Shown: piece by piece, positions 1 to 10,114 of the stretch
Numbering within the stretch: position 1 is the first letter of the stretch
Layout of the letters: every line of letters starts with the position of its first letter
Assembly (NCBI RefSeq): GCF_019578655.1
Contig: NC_063263.1
Location: 23,249,001-23,313,000, forward strand
DNA from: Ricinus communis
Taxonomy: Eukaryota; Streptophyta; Magnoliopsida; Malpighiales; Euphorbiaceae
Direction: 5' to 3'
DNA: 64,000 nt
Position numbers and translations under genes: made by a program
Notes under the pieces: generated by a model
The model's input: only the letters and a program-made list of their open reading frames with translations
What the model was told of the DNA's origin: nothing
The model's database searches: none

Positions 1-3000
1 TGTTTCATAGACTAGATTAGTCAAAGTAGCTGCCACAATCCAATCAAAATGCATATTTCATCCCAAAGCAACAGACAAACAAACATAATATTGATGTTGC
101 CAAACAAGAGTAGTAGATAAGGTAATCACCACTAGAGCAAGACGCTCTCCACAACATCGAGTAAGCTCATCAGCAAACAGAGGCTCCAAACCAAAAATAG
201 TTTTAGAACCTATGTTTTCCCCGCCTTTTGGGATGTCTCTAAAAGTAATAAGTGCAGTGACTCCACTGATATGAAATTTAGAATTGAGTTCTATATCCTT
301 TACCCTCGCAAAAGGCTTTTTGCTATAAACGAATGCACCATGTAGACAATTTCTGGGAGAGGGAATGTCATCCACATAAACAGCTTCACCTGTATAGTAA
401 GATAAGATGAGAAATAGCTGCTTGCTTATTGCCGAGTCTGAGCTATGAATCAGTGAAAATTATTTAAATTAAAGTACATTGAACACAAATGCAAAATCTT
501 AGCACAGAACAGAGAAGTATTCGCCAGTAACCGTAAAAGAGTTTGAAAATTATATAATTCATCAATTTCATTATATACTCGTGCAAAAGAATGGATCTTC
601 TCTGGGAAATTTTCATGAATAATAATGTTCTCTTGAATATGCAACAGAAGATATAATATTATCATCAAGAAAATTATTGACATTTCAAAATGAAAGGTAA
701 GAGAGGAGAGAGAGATGTGAAAGATATAAGCAGAAGGCACCAAGATGCACAGGTATAACCAGAAAAATTTCATAAATGAGGTAAGCCTCATTGAGCAATA
801 TCATATATAAAGTCGCATAACAAATGGCAAAGAAAGCTTACAAACCAGAAGCTTGAAGAGCAGCTCCAGATTTTGTAACTGGCTCGCCAATGGGATGATA
901 ATCTTTGTTTATTTGGACCACCTGCTTTGATGAAGATAGCAAAGTGGGGAATTTGACTTGGTCCAGCCACGCTTGATTTTGGTTTAGTATCGCACCGTTG
1001 AATATTGAAGAATTTATACCTCCATCTAACCAACCACTACCAAGAGTAACTGATACTGGGCCAAGAAAGTCAAAAAGAAAACCAACAGCTAAGCTTGTCC
1101 TATATGCAGGATGTCGAGTCCCTTCTTCAGGTATCACAGTAGATTTAACCAATTTAATAGCTTCGTAAAGAACACCAATGGTTAACAATTTTCCAGCTAA
1201 AAATTCCTCAACTTTCCTCGCCCTAATTGCATGTTTGGTTCCAAAAGCACCAAAAGCCAACCGACAGCTATTTAACACAATTCCACCCGATTGTTTAGAG
1301 CAGGCAACATCAGCCAAGAAAGCAGCATTCAGATAGGACAAAGCATTTCCAAGGGGCCTCGGTGCAGCTCGATAGGTTTCAAATAACAACTTATTATCTC
1401 TTTCAAGAGATACATTCTTAATTGATTCACAATTAGGGATCCTAACACTTAAAAGTACACTTTTGGAATCCAATGGAGGCCTTCCCAAAAACTCCTCCAG
1501 TGTAAGCTTTTTACGAATAATGCCTGTCATTATCTCAACTGATGAACCAGCTGCTAGAAGTATAGTAGCAATATCTGAAGGAAAATGTTTCCTCTGTGCC
1601 ATCACTAAATTTCCCCCAACACTACCTGTATTTCTAACAAATGCAGCAGCAATTTTCTCCATATGAATAGCAATTTTTTCATATATCATTTTACATTCTG
1701 AGAGAAACTCACCTTTACTTTCCTCCTTCAAAGCTTCAATAGCTTTCGAAATAGTGACAGCAGCCCCAATTTCAACTCCTGACTGCTCCCTTCTAATGAT
1801 TGAGAGCTCAGGAATATTTCTGAGGTCTATGTACGTGTCATAATACTCTACTTCCTTATAGTAACTCACACCTGTATTACCAACCACTAGTTTCCTACGA
1901 ACTCCATCAGCATCACTAGATTTTAATAAGTCATGAAGCTCCTCAATTTTAGCAGGTTTGTACCAATGGTATCTTTTAGAATCCAAAAGCAAGGAATCTT
2001 TGACTTCCCTTTTTAAGAAGTCAGGGAAAGTACAACTATTGTGATTATGATTATACACAGGTAACTTGCTTATCTTTGCTTCCTGAATGTCTTCCTTCTT
2101 CCAGAAAGAGTTGAATCCTAAGTCCTCCATATCAACATTAGCTGCAAAACTTTTGCATGCATCGGCAATGGGTCTATATCCAGTACAGCGACAAAGATTT
2201 CCTGCAACAGCTTTCTCAGCTTCAACCACTGTAAGCTTGGAGAATCCTGGTGAGGGCTCTGGTCGATCTGTCTTTTCAGCATTAACAAGGGCCCCATAGA
2301 GTGAGATGCAAATTCCTGGAGTACAAAAGCCGCATTGAGAAGCATGGAATCCTGTGAACCTCTGGTGAATTGAGTGGAAGCCATCTTTGCTATTACCAAG
2401 GCCTTCACTTGTTGTAATTGAACATCCATTTATACTGCAAAGCAATGTGAGACATGAACTTACAGTAAAATCCTCAACTTCGTCACTGAACGGATCATAC
2501 TTGGAGAGCAGCGCAATACAAGCACCACAACCACCTACAACCATCAATTAGAATACATATTGAGAAACCACTTAAATGTTCCATTGCTCTAATTTGTTTG
2601 AGTAATCTTCATTCTGACTCCAGAAATAAACCATAAAAAAGCCTACTTGATCATATATTAGGCTACAATGATAACTCATTGAAGAACAACTAAAGAAAAT
2701 AATATATTTGAAATTTTTTGTTTTTAAGATATGAAACTCACCCCACAGATTATAATATTTCTTTCTTTTTTCTTTACTTATTTTCTTTGTTTGCTCTATA
2801 ACATCCTTAGTGAAAGGGGCCAATGAGTGAACTTCTACAGCCCAAAGCAACACCAGCTTCAGCATGGGACAAGAATATTGAAAAAGGAAGTTAGGGAACA
2901 TCTCATACCATTTGACAATATTCCACTGTAATAGCTGTGAAGTGTTAGTTTTTCTTATCTTTAGTCATTCAGTATTGTGCTATTTGTCTACTGTTGCTTC

Positions 3001-4106
3001 AACACAAATTATTTATAGCATTCAAAAGATATTTATACAGTACTCATGTGGCGTATAGAAGAAGTTGTATTAATTTGTATGATTAGAAGAAAAATAACTG
3101 AATTGATGATACATGATATGGCCATGAATAATTATATTTCTCTTATGCCACATTCATATCATATGACTCAAAAAAAATATCACTTTAAATGCCTTCAGCA
3201 ACACTCATGCAGATTGAAAAAAAAAAGGAAGAGAACCCAACCCCCTAGAGAGGAAAACCAAAAGCAAATATCAAGTTTTTCCATCAAAATAATCAGAAAC
3301 AGAAGGAAATCCTATGCAACTACAGCCTAAGAAATGCAAATATGCTCTTATCGTGTAATGAGCTCTTAACTGACCAGAAACATTTAGTTCCATCTCAAAA
3401 GTGGCGATCTTACAGTCTTTATATCACTAAGGTATTGAAAACAATATTCCAGATTTGTATCAATATAAACTACGAATTCAAGAGAAAAAAAAAAAGGTTT
3501 TTTCCATCGTTTTGTTTTCTTCAGCAAAGAAGCATGAAAGTAGCACAGGATATTAAGATAGAAATAAACAGAAGTTAAACAACTTAAACACAAACTGAAT
3601 ATCCAAACAACCCATTGTGTATGTAGACAATAAATAAACCCATCCAAAATCATCTCAGCACATATATGCATTACAGATAAATCAGGAAAACTCAAAACCT
3701 ATTTCTTTGAAAGCATCAACATCCCACTGACAGAAGCCAAATCATCAAACATTATAAGTGCATAAATGGATTTGTTATTACAATAAACATAGTCAAAATT
3801 AAGACGGAAAAATTACAAAATTCAACATTCAGACAAGGAAACGAGACAATTAAAAGAAATAATTCCTACAATTATATCGATATATATATAAAAATCGAAA
3901 CTTGCGCACGTGTGTACATAAAGAGGAAGAAAGAGAGTACCTTCACCGCAACTGAGCTTAACACTCTTGAAACGTGTCTGGGTACGCAAGAACTCGAGCA
4001 AAGTAGTAGAAGGGTCAACACTTGAGAGCTCAAACCTCTCCCCATTAACAGCAAAAAGAAGATTGCTCCTTTCTGTTTCTGTTGCTGTACTTTCATGATC
4101 CTCCAT
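1..4106 (-). CDS. AO: Aldehyde oxidase (abscisic/indole-acetaldehyde oxidase type), N-terminal half, cut by window edge
   Basis: Three exons read on the minus strand: 4106-3941, 2534-846 and 389-130, all with GT-AG introns (1405 and 456 bp) and together exactly 705 codons. The start is the ATG at 4106; the longer open frame upstream has only a GTG. Exon 1 and the start of exon 2 give the plant-type 2Fe-2S ferredoxin domain (CGEGGCGAC, then a second cluster with QCGFC and LCRC). The FAD domain follows, with KLVVGNTGVSYYKE and NTGSVGGNLV. Exon 3 opens the molybdopterin domain with GEAVYVDDIPSP. The family is a cytosolic Mo-flavoenzyme oxidising aldehydes such as abscisic aldehyde or indole-3-acetaldehyde to acids with O2; which substrate applies here cannot be told. 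Family length is about 1350 residues, so roughly half is missing off the left edge. The join after exon 3 is doubtful (see findings). Confidence 0.93.
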
Positions 4107-5090
4107 TTCTTGGGCTTGTGATAGACCCACCAGCAGAAGTTGATAAGTTGATGCAATAGCCAGATGACGTTGAAAGTTTGAAAGTACATACTACATAAGC
4201 AAATAGTTGAGCCGAGTCCCGACAAACACATTGCGACCATATCAAATTGCTCGACTCAAATCCAATATTTTTTTTCTTTTGATTAGAATATTAAATTTCT
4301 TACCATTGTTTTTATTCAGTTCAAGTTACTACATTTGCAGTAGATTATTTTCCGAAGCAGACAGAGATTGCAGTCAACTTGATCAATGTTTAATTGGGAT
4401 AATTATATCGGTAGTCTTTGAACTTTTTAAAATTTGATAAATTGGTGTCTAAACTTTTATTTGTAACATTTAAATGTTATATATATTTCAGTTGTTTTCT
4501 CCAATTTATTTTAAAAGTTGTCGACGTGTCAAAATTCAGTCACACTAGGCTCGCTCATGTGGATGACAATGGTTATAGGAGTTAGGCACGGGACTTGCAC
4601 GTAGCTTTCTTTTAGTATACAATGACTTTTATATTCCAAAATCAGTCTAAAACAAAAAATTTATTTCTAATAGAAATTTACTTTGAAAAAACCCTAAATC
4701 TATTGAAAATCCTAACTCTAAAAAGGTAGAAGATTCTCTGTCACAATGAAAATGTATGCTACTTATCGTTTTAGTATGCTAGTATATAACTTTTTATGCA
4801 GCTGTTAACACTTTTAAAAATTATTACTTTAATTTATTAACTTTTTGGTATACATTGTCCTTTTACTATTGTTAATATATGGGTTGGACAATTTCAATTT
4901 TTATAAAAGCAATATATTGATCTTTTTCTACAGTGTGACTTTCATCAGTGATTATGGAAATACTTAGTTATGTTATATAGAAGGGGAAATAAGGTGAAAA
5001 TTAACGTAGATGTAGATAGCTATTCTTTTATCTCATTTCAAAAGACAGTCAAAAATACTATGGGATATAGAAATATAGAAAAATACATTT
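4107..5090. other. Upstream region of the aldehyde oxidase gene, no gene seen
   Basis: No open frame resembles a protein. The stretch should contain the promoter of the aldehyde oxidase gene, which reads leftwards. It includes a MITE-like repeat (4390-4590) with an ABRE-like GACGTGTC at 4523-4530. The rest is AT-rich, with nothing else recognised. Confidence 0.5.
4390..4590. repeat. MITE-like dispersed repeat
   Basis: The text 'gtctttgaacttt ... ttggtgtctaaactttt' resembles the 'gtcactaaacttt' repeat found four times in GCP6 intron 5 (25067-25470). This family is common in plant introns and promoters. Exact ends and target duplication were not resolved. Confidence 0.4.
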
Positions 5091-5099
5091 TAAAATACC

Positions 5100-6133
5100 T
5101 AGTAGCAGTTTGGCACTTGGGTTAAGACTTTTATCTGAGTTGTCAGATAAAGATATGTTATATGACACAATAGAAGTATATATTAAGCATAAAATCTTAA
5201 AGGACTATGTTGAAATTTCACATTCAAGTGGGGAGATAAGTGACCTAACTATTGATAAAGACTTGGGTAGTCCTGATTTGGTTGGGAAAAATAATAAGGG
5301 TAATGATGTTGGCAAAGGAGAGTTGGGTGGGGATAATAATAGTCCTAGTGTGTCTAATATAGGAAAGGAAATTGATGATGATGCTAGGGCTGGTACACTT
5401 GAACAAGACACCATAGTTGGGGATAAAGAACGATTGGTATATGAAGAACTAAGAGAAATAGATAGGGTTGGTTCTACCAAAAGGATGTGAGAATCATGAT
5501 GAGTTAGATGATGAAGAAGGGGATAAGTATTTTGATGAGGAAATTATTAAATGTGAAGAGTTATCTAATGATGATGAAGAATTAAGAGAAACTAAAGATA
5601 TGTGAGGCAATTTAGACTAAGAAAAAAGACTGAGGCAAAACCTGTAACAAATGCAGATTTAACTCGAAGAAGTGCAAATAATATTAGAGTAAATGCTAGT
5701 GAAGAAGAGAAAGTTGTTATAAGTGATGGGAATGAGACAAATTATAGATGCATATGATGATGATCATGCAAGACGATGGATATCAAAATTTCTAGTCTTT
5801 GGACGTAAAGCTGAGAAGGTATCATTTTGCTTAAGTATGAGATTGAGTGGTCTATCTGAATTTAAACAAGCATTGACTAAGTTTACAATTCAAGAGAGAA
5901 TATATATTATGCTGACAAGGAACACTATGGAATAAGTTAGAGCTGTTTGTGTAAAAAACAATTGTCCCTAAACCATTTTTGCCTCAATAGACTCAACAAA
6001 TCAACGTTTTATTATCAAAATATTCAGAAATGAGCATACTTGTTAGATTGCATACAAGAACAAGAGGGTTACAACTAAATGGCTGGCTAAAAACTACTTA
6101 TACAAGTACATTGACCTTAAATTCCTAAAGAAT
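5100..6133 (+). pseudogene. MuDR/MULE transposase, N-terminal fragment, broken
   Basis: Pieces in shifting frames resemble the N-terminal part of plant MuDR transposases. First comes a segment with GLRLLSELSDKDMLYDTIEV (5116 on), then an acidic low-complexity linker. Next is the DNA-binding block at about 5800-5935 (FKQALTKFTIQERI). Without a break in similarity but past a stop, this is followed by residues matching the family's 'RAVC..NCP..I.AS' and 'NEHTC' zinc-binding motifs and 'RVTTKWLAKNYL' (about 5936-6133). The catalytic DDE domain and the terminal inverted repeats are missing. This is a decayed mobile-element remnant, not a host gene. Confidence 0.7.
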
Positions 6134-6254
6134 TAAATATCTTGAAATCTAGTATTCCAATTTATTAAAGAACTAATATTTTATGTTCTTGAAAAATTAA
6201 GTATATTAGTCTCTAAAAAACTAATACGGATTGACATGTTATTTATTTTTATAT

Positions 6255-6540
6255 AGATAATGTTGAGTTTAATAAAACTTAAATTTCTAGCACTTGATAT
6301 CACAGGCAAGAATTATTTATCGTGGATACGAGATGCCGATATACCTTTTGATGCAATGAGTATTGGAAACATAATTAAAGATGAAAATCAAGAATCTCTA
6401 AAAAAAATTCACGCTAAGGCGATGATTTTTCTTCGTCATAAGAGATACAAAGATACCTTTTGATGCAATGAGTCTTGAAAACACAATTAAAGATGAAAAT
6501 CACGCCAAGGTGATGATTTTTTTTGTCATCATCTTGCTTT
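6255..6540 (+). pseudogene. Ty1/copia gag fragment with internal tandem duplication
   Basis: The peptide with FLALDITGKNYLSWIRDADI and AMIFLRHKR matches the start of UBN2-type copia gag proteins. After about 65 codons it is broken by a partial tandem duplication: the segment from about 6348 ('taccttttgatgcaatgag') recurs from about 6452 with a central deletion. The remainder of gag and pol is absent. Confidence 0.65.
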
Positions 6541-6559
6541 TCTTGGAATTATCGATAAT

Positions 6560-6890
6560 TAAATGGAGAGTTTATCCTAAGCTCTAGGATTTTATTCATT
6601 CTATAAATAGAAAAGGAAACCCTAAGCCAGGAGGTTGGCAATTCCCTACAGAGCATCGTTAAGTTTTTGGCAACATACTCTAGATTCCTACTCTATTTTC
6701 AAGCCAACCTATCCATTCCTATTCTATTTTCAAGCCAACCTATCCTCCTCCTAAGACCTAAGAGATTGCACAATACCGTGATAACTTAATGGTTCTCTAA
6801 TCAAATCATCTCATCATATTCTACTCCCTTCCTTTATGATTGTTTATTTTGTTACTATATTGAATCTATTAGATTACCCATGATTAGAGT
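6560..6890 (+). repeat. LTR-like segment with TATA box
   Basis: A TATA-like 'ctataaatag' at about 6601 precedes text with repeated 'ttttcaagccaacctatcc'. This is typical of the promoter/leader part of an LTR. No gene is present. Ends are not defined. Confidence 0.3.
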
Positions 6891-6892
6891 TT

Positions 6893-7225
6893 GATAAATG
6901 GGCTTAGGTAGAACTCATTTTCAAAATCTAGTTCAAAAGAAAAAGGGTGCTCAATTCACTTATATACACTATAGTAGTCTAGTAATCAAGCAATATGGGA
7001 TAAATATAACTTCTAACACCATTCCTCACGCTTAACATGATATTCAAACGGGTCGGGTCCAAACCCGTGATTGTAAACAAAAGGCCGGCTCTAATACCAT
7101 GATAAGTGGGCTTAGGTAGAACCCATTCCCAAAGCTAGCTCAAAGTAAGAGGGTGCACAATTCACTTATATAAACTATAACAGCTTAGTAATCAAGCGAT
7201 ATAGGATAAATGCAACTTTTAACAA
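6893..7225. repeat. Direct repeat pair of about 125 bp, 205 bp apart, with a minus-strand primer-site-like motif
   Basis: The block 6893-7020 (gataaatgggcttaggtaga...) recurs at 7101-7225 with many transitions. Between them 'ggctctaataccatga' is the reverse complement of a degraded tRNA-Met primer-binding site (TGGTATTAGAGCC). This suggests the end of a minus-strand LTR element. Confidence 0.5.
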
Positions 7226-7589
7226 GGTTTATGTTTGAATCTTATTTGTTATATGTTTTACCTGTTTAAATCTGGGTTTGCCATGATGTCTTATTAGGTT
7301 AGTATTATTTTCATTAGAATGCATGATTAAGATTTGGATCTACAGTTTTTGTGAAAATCAATTGGATTGGCATGTTAGGATTTTTATTGGGTTTTGCTAT
7401 AATCAAGGCATGTGAATATGCAAACTGTCGTTTGTTTAAGTTTTAGATTAAGTTACCACATTTAATGAATTATCCAATTAAGTTTGCTTATTATTCTTTA
7501 CTTATATGTATGATTAAAACCTGTTATTGCTATTTTTATCATAAATATTAGTTAGTTGATCTATTTTGCGTTAGTTGACACATACTAAT

Positions 7590-8400
7590 CAACTTTTAGT
7601 GTTGTTTTAAAAAAGTTCCATCATTAGTTCATTTCTAGAGAAACACTTAGAAACTTTATTTTACTTTCATTTCTTAGAATTTTATTAGTTACTTTCAAGG
7701 AAGAACATCATTTCCATCATTTTTTTTTCAAGATTGAAGATTTTCATCTATACTTATCCATGAATAGTTTTATATTTTCTTTCCCTAATCTTTGTTTCTT
7801 AATTTTAATATGTGGAAACTAATTTTCTTGCTATTTTAGATTTTAATAAACCCTAATTTATATTGTATAGATTGATTCAAAGTTAATAAGTCAACGTATT
7901 AATTAAAATTTATTTTAATAAATTAATTAGAGATAACTATTTAATGAATTCATCACATCTTAGGAATTGATGATTGATTGGGATACTAGAGATAGATTTA
8001 TAAAATCCTTTGATTTAATAGTTCCTTAATTTTATTGTATGACCTAAATAAGTGGTTTTGAGAAGAGATTCATTTCCCTCATGAACTAGAGGTTTAATCA
8101 CTTGAGAAATGTTTTCACCTAATTTTATGGAATGCCAACTCAACTCTTGGATTTGATTTAGTTGCTATTTGATTTATGAAGTATTTAACTTATTAGGGGG
8201 ATTTACTACCTGAATAAGTTTTATCTTTGATTAATATACCAATAGTTTAGTTTTAGTTTTAATATTAATTTACTTTTAAATATTACTATATCCAAACAAC
8301 ATTTTGATTACTAGACATTAGTATAAGAGTGAAAATACTCATAATTAAGTCCCCCGTGAAACGATATTCTAGAATTAAGAAAAATATTTAATTTATTGTT
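7590..8400 (+). mobile_element. LTR fragment, plus-strand copy of the family seen at 42694-44249
   Basis: Text from about 7680 to 8370 matches, in opposite orientation, the 42870-43660 part of the LTR described below. Shared landmarks in order: 'gaagaacatcat', 'caagattgaagat', 'actaattttcttgctatt', 'gattgattcaaagttaat', 'tgggatactagagatag', 'atagttccttaattttat', 'ggaatgccaactcaact' and 'ccaaacaacattttgatt'. It ends without a primer-binding site, so it is a truncated copy. Confidence 0.7.
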
Positions 8401-8599
8401 ATTTTTTAAAATATTATAAATAAAAATTAAATATTAAAGTTCTATTAAATATTATTTGTAAACTTAATTTTATTATCAAAATAATAACATTAATCTGCAA
8501 CGCACGGATAACAAGTTAATTAACATAACTACTAATGAGTTTTAGTCTAGTGGTACTTCAGCATTCCTTAAAGTTCCAGTATTGTGTGATAATAAAGAA

Positions 8600-9185
8600 T
8601 TGACGCGATCAATTGTACAAATATATTTAGGGTTTATTTGGATCAGCTAATCAATGCAGCTAGTAGCTGGTAGCCGATAACTCGTAGCTGATAAATTGAA
8701 TTTATTTAGTAAAATTTATTAGTCCTTGTTGTTAGTATGCTAAATGACCATTAAAGATGTAATTTAATATTGAATTATTTTATTTTTTTACTATAATTTA
8801 ATAATACAAATTAATAAAAATAGCTTTAATAATTAAAAATATTATAGTTAATCTTGTTTAACTCAATTGTATATATTACTAGAAATATTTATAAAAGTTA
8901 TTTTAATAGTGAAAATTTAAATTTAAATTCTACCAACAAATATTCTAATTTCAAATGTTATAATTATAAATATTATAATCATATAATTGTTAAGTATACT
9001 TTTAAACTAATAATTATTTATCATAAATAATAAAAAAATTAATTATATAATATCAACTTAAAATTAATTATTATTAATAAGTCGTTATAATTATAATATT
9101 GTCTAAAAAAAGTAAATTAGCTATCAGTTGATAAGAAAAAATTTAAAATTAGAGCCGATACAATTAACATTTGATTGGTGCATAT
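8600..9185. repeat. AT-rich MITE-like element
   Basis: The left part (8640-8700) carries 'cagctagtagctggtagccgataa', and the right part (about 9118-9140) carries 'tagctatcagttgataag' in inverted sense. About 400 bp of nearly pure AT lies between. This looks like the non-coding plant repeat with AGCTGATA/TATCAGCT ends. Exact termini were not found. Confidence 0.4.
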
Positions 9186-9612
9186 ATTGAATATAGCATC
9201 AAGTTGATCTTGCTCTCAAATCCAACATAACCTTTGGAACTTTCTTATCTCCTATTGTAATATCAATAGTGAAGCTCACAGGATCTTTCATCTTATGGGG
9301 TAATTATTATTGAAGAACAACACTTGTTGTTTCAGAGACCATAACTATTTCATTATTCCCATATCTCCTTTTGTTAGAGTTAAGCTCCTTGAAGAACTTG
9401 CATAAGCTGGTGTATTTCTAATAACATCAAAGAAAGATAAATTAATGTTAACTATTGACCTAAGGGGCAATTGATCTCTATTTTGATTTTAACATCCAAA
9501 ATTGAATATTGATAACCTTGTATCTGAGTGTCTATATGACACCAAATCAAAGGAACTTATTAAAGTAAAACCATCATTAAGCTTTTAAGAAAGTCTTGTA
9601 AAAAGAATCAAA

Positions 9613-10025
9613 AAGCGCGAGGGCGCTTCCAAAGTTCGGGGGCGCTTTTCATTTGATAAAAATTTATACAAGACGTTGAAAAGTCCATCTGACATTCTGC
9701 CAATTATAACACAATACTTGGCCGTCAAAATGTCAAAACTTTAAGAAGCGCGAGGGCGCCTCATATTAGAGCCTGAGACTGAAAATGGTAGAAGATAGAA
9801 CAGTGAGAAGCATGAGGGCACTTTTGAAAGCGCAGACGGCAGGCGCGAGGGGGCTATTGTGGCACGAGGGCAATTTTCCTAATTAATATAATGTCAGTAA
9901 CCATTGAAATAGTAGCCACCCCGTCAGAGCCACATGTTTTGAGCCGTTGGACCCTAACATCTCTTTTTAGAAAGCGCGAGGGCGCTTGGAAAGCACGGGG
10001 GTGCTTGGAAAGCATGGGAGCGCTT
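9613..10025 (+). repeat. Array of GC-rich dyads (AAGCGC-GAGG-GCGCTT type) in the solo LTR
   Basis: Perfect or decayed 16-bp inverted repeats stand out in AT-rich DNA at 9613-9628, 9746-9761, 9808-9823, 9972-9987, 9991-10006 and 10010-10025. The last three are spaced exactly 19 bp. Further half-units lie near 9634 and 9842-9875. Several differences between units are changes at CpG (CG to CA or TG). They end 80 bp before the TATA box, a position suited to U3 regulatory elements. Confidence 0.8.
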
Positions 10026-10104
10026 TCAGAACTTCAGGTAGTTTTTTGCTAAGTCATCAATGAGTTTTTGACTCATTGTAACATTTTTTAGAGATTGATA
10101 TAAG

Positions 10105-10114
10105 TATAAATACC
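10105..10114 (+). promoter_or_regulatory. TATA box of the solo LTR
   Basis: 'tataaatacc' lies 80 bp after the dyad array and about 540 bp before the LTR end. This position is expected for an LTR promoter reading rightwards. Confidence 0.6.

Noticed and set aside
2572..2901. 109-codon frame in aldehyde oxidase intron 1
   Set aside because: No similarity to any family, and it lies entirely within an intron with matched GT-AG ends.
3822..4130. Longer N-terminus for the aldehyde oxidase (MGLSQAQ...)
   Set aside because: Its first codon is GTG, not ATG; the first in-frame ATG is at 4106 and fits the family.
9613..10025. Possible CRISPR array from the regular 19-bp GC repeats
   Set aside because: Eukaryotic LTR context, no spacers of constant unique sequence between the units, and the units themselves are decaying dyads.
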